DNA of 64,000 nucleotides from Cystobacter fuscus DSM 2262 (GTDB taxonomy: Bacteria > Myxococcota > Myxococcia > Myxococcales > Myxococcaceae). A program made the translations under genes and the position numbers. The DNA lies in contig NZ_ANAH02000025.1 in assembly GCF_000335475.2 (NCBI RefSeq), positions 62,001 to 126,000 of the forward strand, read 5' to 3'. Under the pieces are notes generated by a model. That model saw only the letters and a list, made by a program, of their open reading frames with translations, had not been told where the DNA came from and did no database searches. Positions 7,482 to 16,388 of the stretch are shown piece by piece (positions within the stretch are counted from its first letter, which is position 1; each line of letters opens with the position of its first letter).

Positions 7482-9902
7482 ATGAAGATTCATCGGTGGG
7501 CCCGGTGGGCGCCCGTCTTCGCCTTGACCCTGACGGCCCCCGCGGTGGCCCTGGCGGCTGGACTCACCTGGCCCGCGAATCAGGTGCTCCCGTCCTTCAG
7601 CGCGCCCGCGGCGACGCTGGACGTGATGGACCTGACCGCTGCCCGGGAGGACGAGGCGGCGCTCTTCACGACCCTCAAGGGGCTCGTCAACAGGACCCAG
7701 CCCCGCATCTTCACGTATGACACCGCCGTACGCGGCCAGGATGGCCGGTATGGCTGGCTCAATTCGCTGGGGCTTGGCTACACGGATGTGGCCGACAACT
7801 GGAGCCTCCTGAGCAAGTACAGGAGCGAGGTCGCGGGCATCGTCATCTACGACACCGCGGTGCCCGACACGCTGAACCTGGCCACCACCCTCGCGGGTCT
7901 GCGCGATGGCGTCGTCGCCTCCCCGGAGCTGGCCTCCCGGCTGACGTCCGCTCCCTACAACCTGCCCATCCTCATGGACCTGCGCGGCAGGTTCACGACG
8001 AAACTCCAGGTCTACCAGTACCTGTACGACAACCACTGGTCCCAGGTGACGCACCGGGTGCTCATCGGACTCGCGCCGGGCATCAAGGGCTTCCTGCGGG
8101 ACTACGCCACGGCCACGAAGATGGCCGTCGTGTGGCTGGATCCCCGGGTCGCCGCGGAGGACTCGCTGCTCAGGAAGTTCCTGGTGGCCATGCCCTACGG
8201 CAGCGGGGGCATCTACATGGGCTGGTGGCCGGAAGAGGCCTCGGGCGTCCAGCGCGTCTCCGAGTACGGCATCTCCACGGTGGCCAGTGACTTCGCCTCG
8301 AACCTGACGGTGTTCGGAGGGACGTCCCGGGCGGTGAACGTCAAACCCGTGCCCAACAAGCCCCCGCTGGGCAACAAGATCTACATCACGCTCATCCTGA
8401 GCGATGGGGACAACCTCCAGTACGTGGAGCACCTCTTCAAGAAGCTCTGGGACAGCCCCGCCCGGGGACAGGTTCCCATCGGGTGGACCATCTCACCCGC
8501 CATGCTGGATGCCATGCCCGGCGTGCTGAACTACCTGCACGCCACCGCCACGCCCAATGACAACCTCATCTCGGGCCCGACCGGGCTGGGCTACACCTAT
8601 CCCAACTACTGGGGGAACGCGTCCCATCTGGACAACTACGTGGCGCTGACCGGCGACTACATGAACCGCGCGGGACTGAAGGTCCTCACCGTGTGGAACA
8701 AGATCGACGGGGCCACGAACACGAACGTGGGCAACTCCTTCGCGTACAACGCGCCGTCCCTCCTGGGGTTGACCGCGCAGAACGCGGGTGGCGGCATCAC
8801 GGTGTACAACAACCTCCTGCCGAGCCAGGGCCTCAATGCCACGTACTGCCCCACGGAGAGCTCGATGATCTCGGAGATCAACAAAGCCATCTCCGGCTGG
8901 AACGGCACGTCTCCCCGGTTCGTCAGCATCCAGGCCAATCCGTGGGAGGGCAACAGCATCCAGAGCTTCGTCAACGTGGTGAACGCCTTCAAGGGCAACG
9001 GCAACATCGTCTTCGTGAGGCCGGACACCTACTTCCAGCTCATGCGCGAGTCCTACCTCCTGCCCACGGATCCCTCCACGGTGGTGAAGACGTACGAGGC
9101 GGAGACGACGAGCTATGCCGCCTCGCCCTTCTCGCACACGGTCGGCCGCTCGAGCGACAATGGCTGGACGGCGAACGTCTCCCAGGACAACGCGGGCATG
9201 ATGCTCTACGGCCCCTATGTCTCGACCTTCCCGGCCGGGCCACTCTCCACCACGTTCAAGATGAAGATCGACGCCAACACCGGCACCAACGATCACGTCG
9301 TGACGCTCGATGTCCGGGATGCCACCACGGGGCTCGTGTTGACGTCGTTCGATGTCTACCGCCACCAGTTCAAGGCCGCGGGCGTCTATCAGGACTTCAG
9401 CCTGACCTATGAGAACGTCGCCGGCCATCAGCTCGAGTTCCGGGCCGACTACAAGGACCGGGCCGCCCTCAACATCGACAAGGTCACGACGACGACCCGC
9501 CTCGGCCAGTACGAGGCGGAAGGGGCCGTGGTGGCGCATCACGCCGGACGCTCGAGCGGCGATGGTTGGCAGGCCTCGCCCTCCCTCGACGCGGCCGGGC
9601 ACATGGTCTACGGCCCCTATGACGCCCAGGTGCCGGTTGGAAACCGGAAGGTGACGTTCCGGGTGAAGACGGACAACAACTCGCTCGGCGCCCAGGTGGT
9701 CGCGACCGTGGACGTGAGGGACAACACCACGGGAGCCGTCCTCGCGAGCATGGACCTGACGTCTCAACAGTTCGCCGCCGCCCACCAGTACCAGGACTTC
9801 CGCCTGGGCTTCCCGCAGACGGCGCTCAACCGCGTGCTCGAATACCGGGTCCACTTCCCCAGGACCGCGACGATCACCGTGGACCGGATCACCCTGCACT
9901 GA
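7482..9902 (+). CDS. Secreted GxGYxYP-family putative glycoside hydrolase with two C-terminal sandwich modules
   Basis: 806 residues from the ATG that begins a signal peptide (MKIHRWARWAPVFALTLTAP). The catalytic part belongs to the GxGYxYP family, named for the motif seen here as GPTGLGYTYPNYWG near residue 370. Other blocks include ILSDGDNLQYVEH near 305. Family activity is inferred, not proven. After residue about 535 come two homologous modules of about 135 residues (YEAETTSYAASPFSHTVGRS and YEAEGAVVAHHAGRSSGDGW; both contain YGPY, VRD..TG and YQDF). They look like carbohydrate-binding beta-sandwiches made by duplication. Probably involved in degrading an extracellular polysaccharide. Confidence 0.85.
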   Translation: MKIHRWARWAPVFALTLTAPAVALAAGLTWPANQVLPSFSAPAATLDVMDLTAAREDEAALFTTLKGLVNRTQPRIFTYDTAVRGQDGRYGWLNSLGLGYTDVADNWSLLSKYRSEVAGIVIYDTAVPDTLNLATTLAGLRDGVVASPELASRLTSAPYNLPILMDLRGRFTTKLQVYQYLYDNHWSQVTHRVLIGLAPGIKGFLRDYATATKMAVVWLDPRVAAEDSLLRKFLVAMPYGSGGIYMGWWPEEASGVQRVSEYGISTVASDFASNLTVFGGTSRAVNVKPVPNKPPLGNKIYITLILSDGDNLQYVEHLFKKLWDSPARGQVPIGWTISPAMLDAMPGVLNYLHATATPNDNLISGPTGLGYTYPNYWGNASHLDNYVALTGDYMNRAGLKVLTVWNKIDGATNTNVGNSFAYNAPSLLGLTAQNAGGGITVYNNLLPSQGLNATYCPTESSMISEINKAISGWNGTSPRFVSIQANPWEGNSIQSFVNVVNAFKGNGNIVFVRPDTYFQLMRESYLLPTDPSTVVKTYEAETTSYAASPFSHTVGRSSDNGWTANVSQDNAGMMLYGPYVSTFPAGPLSTTFKMKIDANTGTNDHVVTLDVRDATTGLVLTSFDVYRHQFKAAGVYQDFSLTYENVAGHQLEFRADYKDRAALNIDKVTTTTRLGQYEAEGAVVAHHAGRSSGDGWQASPSLDAAGHMVYGPYDAQVPVGNRKVTFRVKTDNNSLGAQVVATVDVRDNTTGAVLASMDLTSQQFAAAHQYQDFRLGFPQTALNRVLEYRVHFPRTATITVDRITLH

Positions 9903-9972
9903 GCGGACACCCCCAGGGGGGCTCGCGGAGTGGCTCCTGGTGTATACGAGGGGGGTGCCAGACGAACCGACG

Positions 9973-10383
9973 ATGGAGCCATCTTCCCCGAGCGCCGAAG
10001 AGGGCCGGAACCGGCGCCTCCGACCCCTCTTCATGGCGTTCGGTTTCGTGTGTGTCGGCCTGGGGATGCTCGGCGCGTTCCTGCCGCTGCTGCCCGCGAT
10101 GCCCTTCCTGCTCCTGGCGTTGTGGGCGTTCTCGCGCAGCTCGCCCCGCTTCCATCACTGGCTGTACACGCACCCGCACTTCGGGCCTCGGCTCCAGGAA
10201 TGGAAACAGTACGGCACCGTGCCGGTGAAGGTGAAGGCGAGCGCGATCTCCGCCATGGGGGTGAGCTTCGCGCTCATGACCTTCGTGCTGCGTGTGCCGT
10301 GGCCCGTGCTGGCCGTCTCCGGGTCGCTGATGCTCGTCGGGGCGGCGTACATTCTCAGCCGCCCCAGCCGTCCACCCGGCTGA
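9973..10383 (+). CDS. YbaN/DUF454 family membrane protein
   Basis: 136 residues from the ATG at MEPSSPSAEEG. A GTG at 9940 would add 11 residues and cannot be excluded. Seen: first helix FGFVCVGLGMLGAFLPLLPA, the family block PFLLLALWAFSRSSPRFHHW, the HPHFGP(R) and KVKASAISAM segments, and two further helices. The family is small, widespread and of unknown function. The N-terminal extension is polar and probably disordered. Confidence 0.8.
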   Translation: MEPSSPSAEEGRNRRLRPLFMAFGFVCVGLGMLGAFLPLLPAMPFLLLALWAFSRSSPRFHHWLYTHPHFGPRLQEWKQYGTVPVKVKASAISAMGVSFALMTFVLRVPWPVLAVSGSLMLVGAAYILSRPSRPPG

Positions 10384-10428
10384 GCGCTCGGCTCCATCCC
10401 GTGGGCTCCCTGGCTGGGACGCCGCGCT

Positions 10429-11265
10429 TCAGTGCTTGCCTGGCTTGCGCGCGGCCGCCCCCGACTTGCCTCCCTTGGCGCCACAGGGGCCCTGGGTCTC
10501 CAGGCGTGCGAGCCACTCCATCACCTCGAGCCGGCGGGCGGAGTCGGAGTTGACCCGCTGGTGCTCCTCGAGCACGCGGTGGGCCTCGCACGGTTGGCGC
10601 GACTGCTCGTAGGCGGTGGCCAGGTGGTTGGCCACCTGGAACTGCTCCGGCTGGAGGCGGAAGGCCTCCTGGAAGTCACCCAGTGCCAGCTCGGACGCGC
10701 CACGGGACTGATGGGCCAGGGCCCGCCAGACCCGGTAGCTCGCGTTGCCCGGAGCACTCTCGATGAGTTCCGTGGCGTCCCGGATGGCCAGATCGAACTC
10801 ACTCAGGCGGATGTGCGCCGAGTAGCTGATGGAGCGCAGCTGGGGGAACTTGCCGCACCGGGTGACGAAGTCGTCGGAGAACCGGATGCTTTCCCGCCAG
10901 TCGTCGGTGGAGAAGAGCGCCTGGGCGTACTGCACCGCCCGGGTCCGATCACAGGGCTCCTTCTCGAGCTGGCCCCGCAGCACCTCGACGGCCGGGTTCT
11001 TGGGCCCGTGGGACGTCCTCGCCGGCGCGGGAGCGGATGAAAGCCACGCCAGCAGCCCTCCGCCGAGCACGAGCGCGGCGGTGCCCAGGGTGAGGGATAC
11101 CGCCACCCGCCGCGTCCGTCCCCGCCGGTGGAGGGCGGCGCACTCGGGACAGCGGCACCGTTCTCCCTCGATGACCGAGCACCCGGCGCAGATGGGCTGG
11201 AAGCACTCCCCACAGCTACGGGTCGCGGATACTCCTGGATGGCGGTGACAGGGCGTCGCGGGCAT
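10429..11265 (-). CDS. B-box-type zinc finger, membrane-anchored TPR protein
   Basis: 278 residues. Seen: an N-terminal Cys/His cluster (PCHRHPGVSATRSCGECFQP, ICAGCSV, CRCPEC) typical of a B-box zinc finger. One membrane helix follows at about 53-73 (VAVSLTLGTAALVLGGGLLAW), then about 180 residues of TPR-like helices (LALGDFQEAFRLQPEQFQVA, HLATAYEQSRQPCEAHRVLE). The finger should face the cytoplasm and the repeats the periplasm. Proteins of this layout are common and uncharacterised in myxobacteria. It follows the GNAT gene by about 50 bases on the same strand. Confidence 0.75.
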   Translation of the reverse strand: MPATPCHRHPGVSATRSCGECFQPICAGCSVIEGERCRCPECAALHRRGRTRRVAVSLTLGTAALVLGGGLLAWLSSAPAPARTSHGPKNPAVEVLRGQLEKEPCDRTRAVQYAQALFSTDDWRESIRFSDDFVTRCGKFPQLRSISYSAHIRLSEFDLAIRDATELIESAPGNASYRVWRALAHQSRGASELALGDFQEAFRLQPEQFQVANHLATAYEQSRQPCEAHRVLEEHQRVNSDSARRLEVMEWLARLETQGPCGAKGGKSGAAARKPGKH

Positions 11266-11315
11266 GGGGCGGGCCTTCTATCCCGCCCGGTTCCGCGGGA
11301 GCAAATCCACCCCGG

Positions 11316-11822
11316 TCACGGCTTCTGGCCCGGCGCGCGGTGCGAGAGGGCTCGCTCCATCCGGAAGTTGCGCAGCACCTCCCCGGCGACGGGCACCTCC
11401 TGGGCCGCGAGGACCGTGAAGCCGCGGCGCTCGAAGAACGGCCGGGCGGTGAGGCTGGCCTCGGTGTAGAGGCGCCCGAGGCCCTCCGCCTTCGCGCGGA
11501 CCAGGATGTGATCGAACAGGGCCGAGGCGACCCCTCGTCCCTGATGGTCCGCGTGGACGAACAGCATGTCGATGTGGCCATCGGGTTCCAGGTCGCTGAA
11601 GCCGGCGATCTGGCCACCCACCTCGGCGACGAAGGTCGGCCTGGCCGCCAGGCGCTCGAGCCAACGCTCCCGGTCCATCCGCCCCGCCCAGGCCCGCACC
11701 TGGGCCTCGGTGTAGTCGCGCCGTGCCACCTGGAGCACCGCGGTGCGGAACAGGGCCATCAGGGCGTCCACGTCCGTGGGGCGGTAGTCACGCACGACGA
11801 TGGCGGTGGAGGTCCGGTCCAT
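11316..11822 (-). CDS. GNAT family N-acetyltransferase
   Basis: 168 residues covering one GNAT domain: N-terminal strand and helix (IVVRDYRPTDVDALMALFRT), central strands (FVAEVGGQIAGFSDL, HIDMLFVHADH), the acetyl-CoA loop QGRGVASALFDHIL, and the C-terminal FFERRGFTVL block. The substrate is unknown. It lies 3 bases after the stop of the CD39-like gene and is likely co-transcribed with it. Confidence 0.88.
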   Translation of the reverse strand: MDRTSTAIVVRDYRPTDVDALMALFRTAVLQVARRDYTEAQVRAWAGRMDRERWLERLAARPTFVAEVGGQIAGFSDLEPDGHIDMLFVHADHQGRGVASALFDHILVRAKAEGLGRLYTEASLTARPFFERRGFTVLAAQEVPVAGEVLRNFRMERALSHRAPGQKP

Positions 11823-11825
11823 GGG

Positions 11826-12944
11826 TCAGCGGCAGTTCGGGAAGTAGTCGGCATGCACCGCGGCCGCTCGCGTCCAGGAGTCGGCCCCCTTGCGAATGGA
11901 CTCGGTCTTCACCGCTTTCAACAGGGCCGACAGGTACGCCATCTTGAAGCAACCTGCCTTCGCCTTGTCATCACCCGTGCGCGAGTCCTTGCACCATTTC
12001 TTGCCGATCCCTTCCAGGTGCGCCCGGCTCAGCTCCTTCCCCGGCTGGAACAGCGCATCCAGCTCCTTGCCAATGATATACACCGGGCGGTGTTTTCCTT
12101 CCGGGAGCAGCTTGGAAGTCTTGCGCGCGAGCTGCGAGGATTCCAGCCGCTGCCCGATGGCGGCCATGCAGCGGGTGAAGCTCTCCTCTTCCTTCAGGCA
12201 GTTCGCCTTGTCCTTGCCCATCTCCTCGGAGAGGACGTTGATGCCCACCGCATCATCACTGACGCTTTGAATGTCGCCGCTCGTCTCGCCGGTGGCGAAC
12301 TGCACCGAAACGCCTCCGATCTCCAAGGTCGAGAAGGGAGTCTTCTCCGTCGTGGGCTGGGTGGCCAACCAGGCCAGCTCGCCCTCCGTCTTCCCCGAGA
12401 TGATCTCCACCTGTTGGACGTGTCTGGAGAGGCGCCCACGCAGCTCCCGCATCTTGCGCTCCCCCTGCATTCCCTTCTGGCGGAAGCCCCCCGTGCCCAG
12501 CAGCACCACGCGGGTCGGAGCCAGGGCCGTGATCCGTTCACCCAGCTCCTTCTCCGCCATCCTCGAGTCCATGTCCGCCAGGGCGCCGAGCGTGGAATCC
12601 TTCTTCTGTTCCTGGGCCTTGGGTGGAGTGAGCTGACAGCCCTGGGGACCCCGCGCCACCTCGTAGCGCAGGAGCCGGGTGCCTGAAGAGCCCGCGTCGA
12701 TGACGAGGTGCTCGAAGGGGGGCAGGGCACAGTGGCAGCTGGACGCCTTCTCGGGGAGCGCCGTCCGCCACTGTCCCGTCCAGTACTCATTCTGGGTGGA
12801 GCAGGTCGAGGGGCACTTGTCCTGGGCGTCGGAGTCGTCGCGAAGCAGTCCCGTCTCCACGTCGTGCGAGCTGGCCTCGGCCTGTTGTCCGAGGAAGAGC
12901 GTCGCCGCCACCGCGAGTGACAGCGCGCCGAACCGCCTCTTCAT
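11826..12944 (-). CDS. Exported GDA1/CD39-like nucleoside phosphatase
   Basis: 372 residues from the ATG with GGAGAGACC upstream (an in-frame ATG 15 bases further up lacks a comparable site). Seen: a signal peptide (MKRRFGALSLAVAATLFLGQ) and apyrase-type signatures. These are VIDAGSSGTRLLRYE at 81-95 (ACR1), LLGTGGFRQKG near 150 (ACR2-like), SGKTEGELAW near 185 (ACR3-like, with the catalytic Glu position) and LEIGGVSVQF at 207-216 (ACR4). This family removes phosphates from nucleoside di- and triphosphates outside the cell. The many cysteines before ACR1 suggest an oxidised, periplasmic or secreted protein. Ppx/GppA phosphatases share the fold, but the DAGSSGTR motif favours CD39. Confidence 0.78.
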   Translation of the reverse strand: MKRRFGALSLAVAATLFLGQQAEASSHDVETGLLRDDSDAQDKCPSTCSTQNEYWTGQWRTALPEKASSCHCALPPFEHLVIDAGSSGTRLLRYEVARGPQGCQLTPPKAQEQKKDSTLGALADMDSRMAEKELGERITALAPTRVVLLGTGGFRQKGMQGERKMRELRGRLSRHVQQVEIISGKTEGELAWLATQPTTEKTPFSTLEIGGVSVQFATGETSGDIQSVSDDAVGINVLSEEMGKDKANCLKEEESFTRCMAAIGQRLESSQLARKTSKLLPEGKHRPVYIIGKELDALFQPGKELSRAHLEGIGKKWCKDSRTGDDKAKAGCFKMAYLSALLKAVKTESIRKGADSWTRAAAVHADYFPNCR

Positions 12945-13013
12945 GGTCTCTCCTGGCATGAGCGCGTAGGATTATCGCGTCAGGGGCCGGTGGATCCACG
13001 GTCCTGACGTGAA

Positions 13014-13424
13014 TCAGCCCACGACCGCGGTGGCTTCGATCTCGACGAGGACGCCCGGCTCGAAGAGCACGGAGACCCCGATCAGCGATGCCGGCGCCGG
13101 CGCGATCTTCAACTCCTCGGCGACCTGCTCGATGCCGGCGAGGAAGTCGGAGATCATCTCGCGCTTCCAGTCGACCACATAGACCGTCAGCCGGACGACG
13201 TCGCTGAACGTCGCCCCGGCGGCCGCGAGGGCGATGGCGACGTTGCGGTAGGCCTGCGCCACCTGTCCAGCCAGGTCACCCCGAGCGACGAGTTGGCCGT
13301 TCGCGTCATACGCGACCTGCCCCGCGACGTGCACCTGCCGGGTGCCGGTGGCAATCGCCACCTGTCGGTATCGGAGCGCGTCGGTATTCAGGAGTCCGGC
13401 GGGGTTGAGCAGGGTCACGGGCAT
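13014..13424 (-). CDS. RidA family protein
   Basis: 136 residues, the usual length for RidA/YjgF enamine-imine deaminases. Seen: QVHVAGQVAYDANGQLV, LAGQVAQAYRNVAIALAAAG, VVRLTVYVVDW and PASLIGVSVLFEPGVLVEIE. The conserved Arg that binds the substrate carboxylate (usually in an RP or SR context near residue 105) is not obvious: the matching region reads PAPASLIGV. The exact activity is therefore open. The gene faces the LysR gene across a 106-bp divergent promoter, a common regulator-target arrangement. Confidence 0.85.
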   Translation of the reverse strand: MPVTLLNPAGLLNTDALRYRQVAIATGTRQVHVAGQVAYDANGQLVARGDLAGQVAQAYRNVAIALAAAGATFSDVVRLTVYVVDWKREMISDFLAGIEQVAEELKIAPAPASLIGVSVLFEPGVLVEIEATAVVG

Positions 13425-13530
13425 GGGAGTTCTCCGAGTTGAAGGGGTGATGGCCGAGTCGTATACCGAGCCCATTGACGAATGGACGTCCCCACTCCGG
13501 CGACCTGGGCTCCACAAAGGACAGCCATCA

Positions 13531-14436
13531 ATGAAACGCGCCAACCTGGATGAAATCTTCGCCTTCATGTCCGTCGTGGACGCGGGCAGCTTCGTGGGCG
13601 GCGGCCGGGCCATCGGACTGACGCGCTCGGCGGCTGGAAAGGCATTGGCCCGGCTGGAATCCCGCCTCGGGGTGCGCCTGCTCAATCGCACGACGCGCCA
13701 CCTGAGCCTCACCGACGATGGCCGTGTCTTCCATGAGCATTGCATGAAAGTCCTGGCGGCCCTGGATGAAGCGGAGGCCAGCGTCGGGCAGCGCACGGGC
13801 ACCCCCCGGGGAGTCCTGCGGCTCACCGTGCCCGGCGCCTTCGGCAGACTGCATGTCCTTCCCTTGCTGCGGGACTATCTGCGGACCTGGCCCGAGGTGC
13901 AGGCGGAGGTGAGCTTCACCGATCGCGTCGCGGACATCATCGAGGAGGGTTACGACCTGGCCGTGCGCATCGATGCCTCCAGCACCGATACCCGCCTGAT
14001 TTCCCGGCTCGTGGCGCAACACCGGGCGATCATCTGTGCCGCGCCCTCCTACATCGAGGCGCGCGGTGAACCCGAATCGCTGGAGGAGCTCGCGACACAT
14101 GATTGTCTGATATTCAGCAGCCGGACGCGACGACAGAGTTGGCGTCTGCGCCAGAAGGGTGGCCCCTGGGTGAAGGTGGAGGGGCGCAGCCGCCTTCGTC
14201 TCGACAGTGGCGAGGCGATCCGGGACGCGGCCGTCGCGGGACTGGGCATCGCCTATCTTCCCGGCTTCCTGGTCGACGAAGATCTGGCGAGTGGGCGGCT
14301 CGAGGCGCTGCTGCCGTCTTGCGAGCCGGTGGACGTGCCGATCATGGCGATCTACCCGAGCAAACGTCACCTGCCCGCGAAGGTGCGACGCTTCATCGAC
14401 CTGATGGTCGAGCGATGGAGCGCGAAGTCGCGCTAA
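13531..14436 (+). CDS. LysR family transcriptional regulator
   Basis: 301 residues. An N-terminal winged helix-turn-helix (IFAFMSVVDAGSFVGGGRAI, then TRSAAGKALARLESRLGVRL) is followed by a substrate-binding-type effector domain (RGVLRLTVPGAFGRLHVLPL, FTDRVADIIEEGYDLAVRI). The pattern is that of the AaeR/DsdC-like group. It is transcribed away from the RidA gene, which it probably regulates. The start chosen is the ATG just before the helix-turn-helix. Confidence 0.9.
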   Translation: MKRANLDEIFAFMSVVDAGSFVGGGRAIGLTRSAAGKALARLESRLGVRLLNRTTRHLSLTDDGRVFHEHCMKVLAALDEAEASVGQRTGTPRGVLRLTVPGAFGRLHVLPLLRDYLRTWPEVQAEVSFTDRVADIIEEGYDLAVRIDASSTDTRLISRLVAQHRAIICAAPSYIEARGEPESLEELATHDCLIFSSRTRRQSWRLRQKGGPWVKVEGRSRLRLDSGEAIRDAAVAGLGIAYLPGFLVDEDLASGRLEALLPSCEPVDVPIMAIYPSKRHLPAKVRRFIDLMVERWSAKSR

Positions 14437-14516
14437 TCCAATCGTTCAGCGCGCCAGGAGAAACCAGGAATTCTTCTTACGAATACGGCTTTTCTGGGGT
14501 ATCTAGCTTTCGCTTG

Positions 14517-14530
14517 CCTGCCATGGCAGG
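14517..14530. promoter_or_regulatory. 14-bp perfect palindrome upstream of the secreted protease gene
   Basis: CCTGCCATGGCAGG is fully self-complementary and is followed by TTTTCTT. It sits 81 bases after the LysR stop and 36 bases before the protease start. It could be an operator for the protease gene or a short terminator of the LysR transcript. The lack of a loop makes an operator slightly more likely. Confidence 0.35.
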
Positions 14531-14566
14531 TTTTCTTGCCCCCCGAGAAAACAAGAAAGACATCCC

Positions 14567-16198
14567 ATGAAACATTTCAAGCACGGGTTCCTGGTGCGTC
14601 CCTTCGTGGGCGCGGTGATGTGTACGCTCACGCTCGCGGCGGGCTGCGGCCCGGCGGCGGAGCAGGGCGCGCAGCAGGGTGCGCTCGGAGAGAAGAAGAG
14701 CACGGTTGTTTATGGCACGGACGACCGGCTGGACGTCTACGCCCACCCGGACGCCACGCTGCGCGCGCGGGCGCAGCAGTCCACCGTGGCGCTGATGCAT
14801 CCCCCGCTCATCGACGCGACGGATCCCAACCACGTCGTCTTCACCGGCCAGACGCTGGGCGAAGGCCGCAACCTCTGCACCACCGAGCGCTTCCGGGATG
14901 ACCCGCGGGCGGCCTTCTGCTCCGGCACGCTCATCGACGATGACCTGGTGCTCACCGCGGCCCACTGTGTCCCGACTCCCGAGGAGTGCGCCAACACCCG
15001 CTTCGTCTTCAACTTCTACCGGACCGCGGCGGGCCAGCTGCAGCAGGTCACCACGCAGGACATCTTCCGCTGCACCGCCATCGTGGCGCATGAGCTGAGC
15101 TGGTACATGGACTACTCCATCCTGCGCCTGGACCGGCCGGCCACGCCGCGCTTCACCCCGGCCCCGGTCCGCAAGGGCAACACCCCGCTGGCCGTCGGGC
15201 AGAAGCTGGCCGTCATCGGCAGCAGCAGCGCCATCCCCTTCAAGATCGCCTCCGGTGGCACGGTGCGCGACGCGAACGAGCACTCGCTGGACTACCTGGT
15301 GTCCACCACGGACACCTTCGCGGGCAACTCGGGCTCGGCCGTGTACGAGCTGGACAACTACACGGTGGCGAGCATCGCCGTGCGCGGTGACGCGGACTAT
15401 GTCGCCAACGGGACCTGCAACGTGGTGAACACGTGCCCCGAGACGGGCTGCACCGGCGAGCATAGCACCTACGTCTACAACGCCATCCGCACCTTGTGCG
15501 CCGCGACCAACAACGCCAGCCCTCGGCTGTGCGCCGACATGCCGCCCCAGAACCGCCCGGCCACCTCGTTCACCTACTTCACGGGCGAGACCAACAGTGC
15601 CACGCAGAACACGACGGACAAGGTGCTCAGTCTCTCCGCGGGTGATGTGGTGGAAGTGGGCACCTGCACCCTGCCGGGCGCCTTCGCCGCCGGTGACACC
15701 TCGCTGCGCCTCTCCGACGCACAGGGCACCGAGATCGCCGCCAGCTCGTGTTACTTCAAGCACAGGGTGGGGGCCTCGGGCGACTACACCATTCGCGCCG
15801 GCTGCACCAACAGCGATCTCTGCGGTGGCGTCGTGGTGTGGAAGGTGACCCCGAACGCCAACCTCGTCCGGGGCACGTTCTCCTTCAACCTCACCAACAC
15901 CAGCAGCGGCTCGCGCAACACCGCCAACCACAACGTGACGCTGTCGTATGGCCAGACCCTCGATGTGGGCACCTGCGGCGTGGAGGGCGCCTCTGGCGTC
16001 GGTGACACCATCCTGCGGGTGCACGAGTCGTCGGGCTCGGTGGCGGCCGAGAACGACGACACCTTCGGCACCTGCGGGAGCCTCTCGCACGTCGTCTACC
16101 GCGTGAACGTCCTGGGCGAGAACATGCCGCACCAAATCCGTGTCGGCTGCTTCCGCGACACGAGCTGCAGCGGTACGGCCTCCTACGTTATCTACTGA
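14567..16198 (+). CDS. Trypsin-like serine protease, lipoprotein, with two C-terminal repeats
   Basis: 543 residues. Seen: a lipoprotein signal with lipobox LAAGC, then an S1/trypsin-like domain with His in LTAAHC near 131, Asp in MDYSILRLDR near 181 and Ser in FAGNSGSAV near 255. All three catalytic positions are present. Two related C-terminal modules of about 100 residues follow (VVEVGTCTLPGAFAAGDTSL and TLDVGTCGVEGASGVGDTIL), each with paired cysteines. They resemble the pre-peptidase-type appendages of secreted bacterial proteases. The enzyme is expected on the outer surface or outside the cell, consistent with a predatory lifestyle. Confidence 0.88.
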   Translation: MKHFKHGFLVRPFVGAVMCTLTLAAGCGPAAEQGAQQGALGEKKSTVVYGTDDRLDVYAHPDATLRARAQQSTVALMHPPLIDATDPNHVVFTGQTLGEGRNLCTTERFRDDPRAAFCSGTLIDDDLVLTAAHCVPTPEECANTRFVFNFYRTAAGQLQQVTTQDIFRCTAIVAHELSWYMDYSILRLDRPATPRFTPAPVRKGNTPLAVGQKLAVIGSSSAIPFKIASGGTVRDANEHSLDYLVSTTDTFAGNSGSAVYELDNYTVASIAVRGDADYVANGTCNVVNTCPETGCTGEHSTYVYNAIRTLCAATNNASPRLCADMPPQNRPATSFTYFTGETNSATQNTTDKVLSLSAGDVVEVGTCTLPGAFAAGDTSLRLSDAQGTEIAASSCYFKHRVGASGDYTIRAGCTNSDLCGGVVVWKVTPNANLVRGTFSFNLTNTSSGSRNTANHNVTLSYGQTLDVGTCGVEGASGVGDTILRVHESSGSVAAENDDTFGTCGSLSHVVYRVNVLGENMPHQIRVGCFRDTSCSGTASYVIY

Positions 16199-16388
16199 TG
16201 ACGTGAGGACGCGGTGCTCGCCCCCGATGAGGACGTCGGGGGCGAGCCACCCCGGTGAACGGGCTCCCCGTGTGGCGAGTGCGGCGAGGGCAGGGGAGGG
16301 GCTCGTCGAGCGCATCGGCGTACGCGTCGGGCGGGATGTCGCCGACCATCCGGAGCTGCGGGACGTACCCAGACACAGGAGCAATCCC

